Below are positions 1-5,033 of a stretch of 5,033 nt of DNA, in pieces. The stretch is taken from assembly GCA_030834835.1 (NCBI GenBank), contig JAUQXD010001047.1, forward strand, positions 1-5,033, given 5' to 3'. A program made the position numbers and the translations under genes. The stretch comes from Thermoflexales bacterium (GTDB lineage Bacteria > Chloroflexota > Anaerolineae > Fen-1058). The notes under the pieces were generated by a model, which did not search any database, was not told the DNA's origin, and saw only the letters and a program-made list of their open reading frames with translations. Each line of letters begins with the position of its first letter. Position 1 is the first letter of the stretch.

Positions 1-52
1 GATGTTGCTTGACCGTCATCATCCACTGGTCTACTTCCTGTTGGCGAGACAT
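1..52 (-). CDS. 5' end of an unidentified gene running off the left edge
   Basis: The minus strand has an ATG at 52 followed by 17 open codons reading MSRQQEVDQWMMTVKQH before the window ends. The call rests on the GGAGGGAG site just upstream, the absence of stops, and the same orientation as the rest of the cluster. The residues are too few to assign a family. They look soluble and polar, with no signal peptide. It starts 215 bp after the previous stop and beyond two hairpins, so it is probably a separate transcription unit. Confidence 0.5.
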   Translation of the reverse strand, partial: MSRQQEVDQWMMTVKQH

Positions 53-53
53 G

Positions 54-61
54 CTCCCTCC
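54..61 (-). promoter_or_regulatory. Strong Shine-Dalgarno of the left-edge gene
   Basis: GGAGGGAG on the minus strand precedes the ATG at 52; the core GGAGG is 4 nt from the start. It is the best ribosome binding site match I noticed in the window and is the main reason for calling the edge gene. Confidence 0.6.
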
Positions 62-161
62 GGCACACTGAGATCTGGACAATCCACAGTATGCCTCAAA
101 CGAGCGGCCTCGCCACTCGTATCGTCACGCCCCCTCAAAAACCTACCCTTAAAAGCTCTAA

Positions 162-184
162 CTCCCCCCGCTCCGCAGGGGGAG
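162..184. repeat. Second GC-rich hairpin, possible weak terminator
   Basis: CTCCCCC (162-168) pairs with GGGGGAG (178-184) around a 9-nt loop that can add two more pairs. In the leftward transcript this is the second of two consecutive stem-loops. It is followed after several bases by CTTTTAAGG and then a GGTTTTTG run, giving only a broken U-rich tail. A terminator role is possible but unproven. The pair of hairpins together resembles a dispersed intergenic repeat block. Confidence 0.5.
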
Positions 185-193
185 AACTGATCT

Positions 194-230
194 CCTCCCC
201 TGTCGATACGCTTCTCATCGACGGGGGAGG
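194..230. repeat. Long GC-rich hairpin downstream of the operon
   Basis: The left arm CCTCCCCTGTCGAT (194-207) pairs with ATCGACGGGGGAGG (217-230) over 14 positions, with a single G-T wobble and a 9-nt loop. It lies 38 bp beyond the last stop codon of the leftward operon. No U-tract follows directly, so it is better described as a structured intergenic repeat. It could also block 3' exonucleases or slow transcription. Confidence 0.65.
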
Positions 231-267
231 GTGGTGCGCAGCGCCGGGTGGGGGTCCGTAAGCCAAC

Positions 268-561
268 CTACAAATGCTGACCCCAATCTCTGGATAAAAA
301 CCACATGAAATCAGTGGGGTCAAATTCTTCGTCGAGGATGTCGATCCGCACTACCTGCTCCGGCTTAAGGCTCAAGAGATGTCCGCCCGACACGCTTTCA
401 TCCGCCCAAACGTGAAAGTGATCGGACTGATCGACCTTGCCCGGTCCGTAGTCCAGCGGCGCGCAGATTCGCATCAGCGTGTGCGCATCGGCTTTTGGAT
501 GAAACGTGATCCTGATCTTGTGCTTGACCTGTCGGGCTTGAAGGAACCGGTCTTTAAGCAT
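268..561 (-). CDS. Small 97-residue protein, possible stand-alone WYL-like fold
   Basis: I chose the ATG at 561, giving 97 residues (MLKDRF... to ...RDWGQHL). It overlaps the dehydrogenase stop by 8 bp, and an AGGCGG stretch 7 nt upstream could serve as a weak ribosome site. An alternative ATG at 603 would add 14 residues of Arg- and Trp-rich sequence that look like dehydrogenase shadow. The order of segments resembles a WYL domain: a short basic helix (1-15), a strand KIRITF (15-20), R-x-C-A-P-L-D-Y (31-38), a strand HFHVW (48-52), then LLSLKPEQVVRIDIL (62-76) and an acidic EEFDPTDF turn. No helix-turn-helix is present, so it is not an ordinary WYL regulator. The assignment rests on strand order and a few residues and remains tentative. 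The C-terminal W-F-L-S-R-D-W-G may be a family signature. Operon position suggests co-expression with the dehydrogenase. Confidence 0.6.
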   Translation of the reverse strand: MLKDRFLQARQVKHKIRITFHPKADAHTLMRICAPLDYGPGKVDQSDHFHVWADESVSGGHLLSLKPEQVVRIDILDEEFDPTDFMWFLSRDWGQHL

Positions 562-1477
562 TTTGGGCCGCCTGGTCTGACGCGGCCAGCTTATCCAGAC
601 CACACCACGTCCAGCTCATCTCCCACAGTCGCCGCGCCTGGGCTTCGTCGTAAGAGTCCTCGCTGGAACGGCGCTCTTTCCCATCCACAATGAACTTGCC
701 GCCGACGCCCTCCCAGCGCGCATCGGTGGCGGCCAGCAGATACGATGAGGATGCCTGATCCAGCGAGCGCGCAAACGGCAGGCGCGGCAGGAACTGGCGG
801 TACAACCACCGATCGAACAGTGACGTCCGCCGGTCGCCGATCGCTTCCGGCACAAAGCCCGGGCACACCGCATTCGACGTTACACCCGTGCCCGCCAGTC
901 GGCGCTGCAATTCATAGGCGAACCACATATTCGCCAGTTTGGAATTGCAGTAGAAGACCGAGGCGTTGTAGAACTTCTCGCCCTTCAGATTGGCGTAATC
1001 GAACTTCGCCCCCGGCCCGCCGCTATAACCGGGAATGTGCCGCTGCGATGACACCGTGATCACCCGCGCGGGAGCCGATCGTTTCAAATTATCCAGCAGC
1101 AGATGGGTCAGCAAGAAATGCCCCTGGTGATTCGTGCCGAAGGTCATCTCAAACCCGTCGGCGGTGAAACTGGCCTGCTTGCCCTTGAACGCTCCGCCCG
1201 CGTTGTTGATCAACACGTGCAGCGGATAGCCCTTCGCCTGAAACGCCGCCGCGCACTGTCGGATCGAGGCGAACGACGCCAGATCCAGCGGGATCGATTC
1301 GACGCGGGCATCCGGCTGATCGGCCCGAATCCGCGCGATGGCTTGCGCGCTGGTCTGCTGATTGCGCGACGCCATGATCACGTGGAAACCTTTGGCCGCC
1401 AGTTTGCGGGCGGTGGCAAAGCCGATGCCGCTGTTCCCGCCGGTAATCATCACAACCCGGGCTGAAGTGTCTGACAT
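554..1477 (-). CDS. Short-chain dehydrogenase/reductase, retinol dehydrogenase-like
   Basis: A classical SDR of 307 residues. The Rossmann cofactor motif TGGNSGIG is at 12-19. ASRN at 36-39 carries an arginine after strand 2, which favours NADP(H). A D-L-A-S motif (65-68) follows strand 3, NNAG is at 91-94, and NHQGHFLLT is at 116-124. The catalytic serine is in TVSS (141-144), and the YxxxK pair is Y176 and K180. CPGFVP (205-210) replaces the usual HPG stretch. The NHxGHFLLT signature and the overall length are typical of the retinol dehydrogenase, WW-domain oxidoreductase and protochlorophyllide reductase-like branch. In bacteria this branch has poorly defined substrates, so the real substrate is unknown. 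All catalytic residues are present and the gene looks intact. The ATG at 1477 has an AGGA site 7 nt upstream. The stop overlaps the start of the next small gene. Confidence 0.93.
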   Translation of the reverse strand: MSDTSARVVMITGGNSGIGFATARKLAAKGFHVIMASRNQQTSAQAIARIRADQPDARVESIPLDLASFASIRQCAAAFQAKGYPLHVLINNAGGAFKGKQASFTADGFEMTFGTNHQGHFLLTHLLLDNLKRSAPARVITVSSQRHIPGYSGGPGAKFDYANLKGEKFYNASVFYCNSKLANMWFAYELQRRLAGTGVTSNAVCPGFVPEAIGDRRTSLFDRWLYRQFLPRLPFARSLDQASSSYLLAATDARWEGVGGKFIVDGKERRSSEDSYDEAQARRLWEMSWTWCGLDKLAASDQAAQNA

Positions 1478-1484
1478 GGATTAG

Positions 1485-1488
1485 TCCT
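1485..1488 (-). promoter_or_regulatory. Ribosome binding site of the SDR gene, overlapping the upstream stop codon
   Basis: AGGA on the minus strand lies 7 nt before the ATG at 1477. Its first two bases are the last two bases of the TAG stop (1489-1487) of the preceding membrane-protein gene. This fits termination-linked reinitiation and supports the chosen start. Confidence 0.6.
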
Positions 1489-2560
1489 AACTATCCGTGA
1501 CTGTTTCATCAAGTGGTTCAATGCTGAGCAAAGTCCGGCTAAACGGCGCGTAATAAACCCGATAGGGAGCGCCAACGATCAAAGCATTATAGGCACTGCG
1601 CGAAATCGTCAGCCGCTTTGTCCCAATCTGATAATAGTAATACGTAACGCCTCTTGTCGGATAAACACGGAGTCGTTGACCGGGACCCTCCGCCGAAACG
1701 ACTTGTCGCCGGATCACGTCGACGATCACCGCAAGAACATGCCAGAGAGCGTTCATGGCCCAGACACTTCCAATTGCTACGATTACAAGCGTGAGAGGAT
1801 CGGAAAAGATCTTAGACAAACTCACCGTCGCCAAAATCAAGGCAGCCCACAGCCCAAGCGGTAAGGCAATCGCTACCCGTATCCATAGCGGACGTATCAG
1901 GCGTGGTATCTGGTGGAAGCTTAGACGACCGGCGCGATTCTGCTCCAGATCAGTCGGGCTGAATCGGTTGGCCTGACTCAACGTCAGGAACAGACTGGAT
2001 TGCGCCGATTGCGCTTCACCGGCCATCTTCTCCGCCGACAACAACCAGTGTCCACCGCGCAAGTAGAAGAAACGATAGAGGCCGGGCGGCAAATTCAACT
2101 TATTGTAGATCGGTTTCAAACGCTTTCGACCTGCGTAAGCCGTGTATAAGTCATCCGCCCACACCACTCGACCTTCGGCGTACACAATTTCGCTGTCCGC
2201 AATTTCGCGCCGCGCAGCGAAGAACTCTGTCCATCTTCGAGTGCCTTGCACTAATCCCGGCAGTCCCAGCACCGCTACACCGATGAGAAAGCCCAACGCC
2301 CAAACCCACGTCAACCCAGCTTGACCGGGTGGCAGTGTTAGAACCAGGCTAGTACCAAAAAGTAACAGACCTCCACCCAGGACCATAAAGCCGGACGCGA
2401 TCAGGCTCTCTTGCGCCAGCTGCAAATTGAGCGCCGCTCGTTGTGAAGGCGTCAATTCGCCGTTCCGATTGGCCGCCACTTCATCGGGATCAAGAAATTG
2501 CCGCTGCGGATAGCGGCGGCGCAACCAGGCTGATACAGGATTATCGGGAGATAAGCGCAT
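1487..2560 (-). CDS. Four-TM membrane protein of unknown function with internally duplicated architecture
   Basis: I do not recognise the family. The protein has 357 residues. A charged N-terminus (1-50) is followed by two membrane segments (about 53-77 and 83-105) and a soluble module (about 120-215). Two more membrane segments follow (about 226-248 and 256-282), then a C-terminal beta-rich module (285-350). The two soluble modules look related: each starts with a V-x-AEG stretch (126-130 and 287-291) and ends with a tyrosine-rich strand followed by LLS-x-E (173-177 and 344-348). No catalytic motif is visible. The ATG at 2560 is the only usable in-frame start after the flippase stop. The open frame continues upstream, but there it overlaps the flippase gene in another frame and is a shadow. 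The gene lies 29 bp after the flippase and 9 bp before the dehydrogenase. No clear Shine-Dalgarno is seen, so translation may depend on coupling. It looks less GC-rich than its neighbours by eye. Confidence 0.8.
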   Translation of the reverse strand: MRLSPDNPVSAWLRRRYPQRQFLDPDEVAANRNGELTPSQRAALNLQLAQESLIASGFMVLGGGLLLFGTSLVLTLPPGQAGLTWVWALGFLIGVAVLGLPGLVQGTRRWTEFFAARREIADSEIVYAEGRVVWADDLYTAYAGRKRLKPIYNKLNLPPGLYRFFYLRGGHWLLSAEKMAGEAQSAQSSLFLTLSQANRFSPTDLEQNRAGRLSFHQIPRLIRPLWIRVAIALPLGLWAALILATVSLSKIFSDPLTLVIVAIGSVWAMNALWHVLAVIVDVIRRQVVSAEGPGQRLRVYPTRGVTYYYYQIGTKRLTISRSAYNALIVGAPYRVYYAPFSRTLLSIEPLDETVTDS

Positions 2561-2589
2561 GATGCATTCGCCATTCGTGTATTCGATGT

Positions 2590-5033
2590 CTATTCGTTGA
2601 CACCCCGCAGCCGATTGAAGATCCGCTTCTCCTCCGGCCCGATCGCCTTCAGCACGATCAACGAACCGAGATACACCATCGGGCCTGTCACCAACCCGAT
2701 GAGCGGTTGAATCCCCCACGCGATCCACATCGCGCCAAACATCAACGCCGCCGAAACGAAGATTCGCCACAACAGGCCGATCCACCGGATCGAGCCGAGC
2801 GAACGTTCCAGATAGACCACGAAGACGAAACCTTCTACCAGTTCGGAGAGGATGGTGATGAGCGCAGCGGCCACGTACGAAAAGTGCGGAATCAAGATCA
2901 AGTTGGCGATGATATTGAACGACAGCCCCACGATGAAGGCGCGCGTCAACTTGCTCTGCTGCCCCAGCGCGATGAGGATGTAATTGGTGATGCTGTTGAT
3001 CCAGCCGAAGGGGATCGACCAGATCATGATCTGCAAGGCGATACCCGCGTGCGGCAGATATTCCGGCCCGCCCAGCACCAGCACCAGCGTCGGCGCGATG
3101 AAGGTCGTCATCACGGCCAGCGGCAGCGCCATCAGCACCAGCAAGCGGATGCCCACGCGCGTCGAGCGCATCAGCGCGGGCCTGTCCTCCACGGCCTGCC
3201 GAGACATCACCGGGAACAGCGCGATGGTGGAGTACGCGGGAATGATGTTCAGCGCATCGATCCATTTGTAAGCGGTGCTGTACCAGCCCACCGTCGCCGG
3301 GCCGCGCAGCGATTGCAGCATGGGCACATCGACCTTGAAAAATAGGGTCGCCAGCAAATGATTGAGCATCAGCGGGAACGATTCGCGCAGCATGGTGCGG
3401 CGCAGCGCCGGATCGTTGTATGTGTAGGACAAGATGACATCTTGTCCCACGCGCATCATCAACCGGCTCAACGCGCCGAACGTGATCAAGTTGACGATCA
3501 AACTCACCGCCGCCAACCCGATGATGCCGCCGCCGATCAACAGCACGGGCGCGCCCAGCGCCACCTTCAACAGCACCGTCATCACGCCCATCACCGCGGG
3601 ATATTCGGCCTTTTCGTAGGCGTAAAACATCGCCGTGATGCCGGTGCTTAAACTGCTGGGAATCTGCGCCAGCGTCAACAGCGCAATCGCGATGGCCGTC
3701 TCGGCCGTCAGCGTAAACAGGCCGCTCCACACGCCGATGACGACGATCATCAATGGCAGCGTCACGCCCGCCAACAGCAGACGCAAGATCGACGTGTTGA
3801 CCAGATAGCGGTTCGCGCCCGAGCGATCGCGCGCCACCTCGCGCGTGAGGAAGGTGTTCAGGCCGAAGTTCATCAGGATCTCGAACCAGCCCACGATGAC
3901 CACGGCGAAGTAATAATTGCCCGCGTTTTCCGGCTGCAAAATGCGCAGCATCAGCGCCGCAAAAGCGAAATCGATGCCGCGATTAAACAGGTTCAGCACC
4001 ATCGGCGCGATGGAGTTCTTGGCCACGCGCTGCGTCGTCGTGGCGGCGTGCTGCTCTTCCCGATAGGCCAGTCGCCACACCCATATACCCAGCGTGAAGA
4101 CCACCACCACCCACGCCATGAACGACGCGAACAGCCCCAACTTAAACGACCACGGACTGTACTTGAAGTGGATCGTCACCTCGCCCGCACTGATTTCGAC
4201 GGCGCGGAAATTGCCGTAAGCGCGATAAATGGGCAGTTCCGTTTCCGATTGATCCGCGTGCACCTCAAAGGCCTGCCAGCCGGTGAAATACGTATCGGCC
4301 AGCACCAGCCAACTTGCTTGATCGGCTTGTACTTTGATCGTCACATCGTTACTGCCGTACTCGACAATCGTCGCCGCATTCAAACCACACGCCGCTGTGT
4401 CATTCCCGCGAAGGCGGGAATCCAGTTCCTTTTCCACAATCACCGTCGAGCGCGGATCGTGCTCCTTCAGCGCCGCCAACGGATCAGCCGCGACGGTCGT
4501 ACACCCGATCGGCATGGTGAACGCCCGCGGCAGCACGCCGAGGTTCTCATACACTTTCACTTCGGCGTCGTACACCAACCTGTATTTCGGGCTTTGGATC
4601 GGCAATTCTTTTTCAGTGAAGACATACTTCACGTTCAGCAGATCGAGCAGCGGCGAATCGAGGCCGCCATACGTGCGCAGCGGCGCGACGCGGTTGAACT
4701 GGAACTCATCCTGCTTGTCCAACACTTGCATGTATTGCGCGTACTGCTTCAAGATGATCGAATCGTAGCCGCGCACATCCTGAAAGCCGTAATACCAGCC
4801 GACGTTCGAGTTGAAGACCTTGTGCCCGTCGGGATCGAATGACGTGAAGCGCCACTGCGACGTGTCCTGCTGCAAAAACTTCACGACGGGTGGCACATAC
4901 TCCAGCAACCTCGGATCGACCGAGGGATTAAACCCGATCGCACCGATAATCAAATCGAACGCGATGACGAATAGCGCCAGTGGTTTCCAGACAGCCACCC
5001 CCGTGTCATTCCGAGCGGAGCGAGGAATCTCAG
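2590..5033 (-). CDS. YfhO-family membrane protein fused to polysaccharide flippase (5' end outside window)
   Basis: Residues are numbered from a GTG at 4998, but the frame stays open to the window edge, so the real start is probably upstream. Residues 7-25 form a membrane segment and 26-283 an extracytoplasmic domain with YfhO-like motifs: LLDLLNVKYVFTEKEL (117-132), VYENLGVLPRAF (149-160), WLVLADTYFTGWQAF (230-244) and the YRAYGNFRAVEISAG region (258-272). A membrane segment follows at about 286-308. From about 323 the protein becomes a Wzx/MATE-like flippase of about 480 residues with a dozen or more hydrophobic segments, ending at 802. By family knowledge, YfhO proteins are multi-pass proteins linked to surface glycan modification, and such flippases move lipid-linked oligosaccharide across the membrane. 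Joining both activities in one protein is inferred from the uninterrupted frame. A palindromic repeat is read through at 191-202. A YfhO protein usually has many more N-terminal membrane segments, which would lie off-window. Confidence 0.85.
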   Translation of the reverse strand, partial: EIPRSARNDTGVAVWKPLALFVIAFDLIIGAIGFNPSVDPRLLEYVPPVVKFLQQDTSQWRFTSFDPDGHKVFNSNVGWYYGFQDVRGYDSIILKQYAQYMQVLDKQDEFQFNRVAPLRTYGGLDSPLLDLLNVKYVFTEKELPIQSPKYRLVYDAEVKVYENLGVLPRAFTMPIGCTTVAADPLAALKEHDPRSTVIVEKELDSRLRGNDTAACGLNAATIVEYGSNDVTIKVQADQASWLVLADTYFTGWQAFEVHADQSETELPIYRAYGNFRAVEISAGEVTIHFKYSPWSFKLGLFASFMAWVVVVFTLGIWVWRLAYREEQHAATTTQRVAKNSIAPMVLNLFNRGIDFAFAALMLRILQPENAGNYYFAVVIVGWFEILMNFGLNTFLTREVARDRSGANRYLVNTSILRLLLAGVTLPLMIVVIGVWSGLFTLTAETAIAIALLTLAQIPSSLSTGITAMFYAYEKAEYPAVMGVMTVLLKVALGAPVLLIGGGIIGLAAVSLIVNLITFGALSRLMMRVGQDVILSYTYNDPALRRTMLRESFPLMLNHLLATLFFKVDVPMLQSLRGPATVGWYSTAYKWIDALNIIPAYSTIALFPVMSRQAVEDRPALMRSTRVGIRLLVLMALPLAVMTTFIAPTLVLVLGGPEYLPHAGIALQIMIWSIPFGWINSITNYILIALGQQSKLTRAFIVGLSFNIIANLILIPHFSYVAAALITILSELVEGFVFVVYLERSLGSIRWIGLLWRIFVSAALMFGAMWIAWGIQPLIGLVTGPMVYLGSLIVLKAIGPEEKRIFNRLRGVNE
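4399..4426. repeat. Palindromic dispersed repeat inside a coding region
   Basis: The arms ATTCCCGC (4402-4409) and GCGGGAAT (4414-4421) form a perfect 8-bp inverted repeat around a GAAG loop, flanked by GTC and CCAGT. This matches the short dispersed repeat known from many bacterial genomes. Read on the minus strand it encodes LDSRLRGNDTA in frame within the YfhO part, between two predicted beta-rich stretches of the extracytoplasmic domain. It shares the 10-mer GTGTCATTCC with the element at 5003. No second copy of the full palindrome was seen in the window, so its dispersal is inferred from general knowledge. Confidence 0.85.
5003..5032. repeat. Second GTCATTCC-type dispersed repeat, at window edge
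   Basis: It begins with the same GTGTCATTCC as the repeat at 4397 and has outer arms ATTCC (5008-5012) and GGAAT (5024-5028). The interior differs (GAGCGGAGCGA), so it is a sister variant of the same repeat class. On the minus strand it reads EIPRSARNDTG in the frame of the YfhO-flippase protein, just before residue 1 as numbered here. It may extend past the window edge. Confidence 0.7.

Larger units (their letters stand above)
53..267. other. Intergenic region between the operon end and the next leftward gene
   Basis: It holds the two hairpins described separately. It also has an 8-bp near-palindrome with a 3-nt loop at 101-119 (one G-U pair in the minus-strand transcript), about 50 bp before the next start codon. 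The promoter of the downstream gene should lie here, but I find only poor matches (for example CATACT near 90-95 on the minus strand), so I do not call one. No ORF in the gap looks coding. Confidence 0.5.

Noticed and set aside
2..190. Plus-strand open frame of 62 residues
   Set aside because: It runs through the edge gene and into the hairpin block, has a proline/leucine low-information composition and no convincing ribosome site.
278..322. Inverted repeat TGACCCCA (278-285) and TGGGGTCA (315-322)
   Set aside because: An 8-bp pair with a 29-bp spacer lies wholly inside the conserved-looking C-terminus of the small protein. It is most simply explained by codon coincidence.
1103..1465. Plus-strand open frame of 120 residues
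   Set aside because: It is antisense to the dehydrogenase, whose catalytic motifs are all intact. There is no supporting ribosome site or family resemblance.
2566..2596. Four copies of ATTCG within 31 bp across the flippase stop and the gap
   Set aside because: The spacing is irregular (7, 8 and 11 bp) and the unit is too short to distinguish from chance; it is not a CRISPR or a regular iteron array.
2707..3345. Plus-strand open frame of 212 residues
   Set aside because: It is antisense to the flippase and extremely rich in Arg, His, Gln and Asp, typical of a reverse-strand shadow in GC-rich DNA.
2561..3730. A long minus-strand open frame that extends the four-TM protein upstream by about 390 residues
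   Set aside because: It overlaps the flippase gene on the same strand in another frame. Its translation is rich in Arg, His, Asp and Gly without membrane or domain pattern, while the flippase frame is clearly real.
4048..4842. Plus-strand open frame of 264 residues
   Set aside because: It lies antisense to the YfhO part, has a His/Arg/Gln-rich shadow composition and no recognisable motif.

Overview
The window reads as a leftward (minus-strand) gene cluster from a fairly GC-rich bacterium. A member of the Chloroflexota (Anaerolineae-like) is my best guess. The guess rests on a YfhO-type membrane protein joined to a polysaccharide flippase, on dispersed palindromic repeats of the GTCATTCC...GGAATC type, and on GC-rich intergenic hairpins. 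No rRNA or other phylogenetic marker is present, so the taxonomy is weak inference.

Layout, in the direction of transcription (right to left). From the right edge to 2590 lies the 3' part of a large gene. It encodes the C-terminal part of a YfhO-family membrane protein fused in one frame to a complete Wzx/MATE-like flippase; its true start is beyond the window. After 29 bp comes a four-TM protein of unknown function (2560-1487) with an apparent internal duplication. After 9 bp comes a retinol-dehydrogenase-like short-chain dehydrogenase (1477-554). Overlapping its stop by 8 bp is a small protein (561-268) that resembles a stand-alone WYL-type beta fold. The four genes have the spacing of a single transcription unit. 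The unit is followed by a 215-bp gap with two GC-rich hairpins, then by the start of a new leftward gene (52 to 1) with a strong ribosome binding site; it runs off the left edge.

How the genes work together: the first gene points to export or assembly of a cell-surface glycan. The membrane protein, the dehydrogenase and the small protein have no demonstrable link to that beyond co-orientation and tight spacing.

The most notable observation is that two related palindromic repeats are read in frame as protein inside the YfhO part, one of them in the middle of its extracytoplasmic domain. I see no CRISPR array, transposase, tRNA, rRNA, toxin-antitoxin pair or defence system, and nothing that amounts to a clearly new biological system. 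Nearly all plus-strand open frames are shadows of the minus-strand genes.
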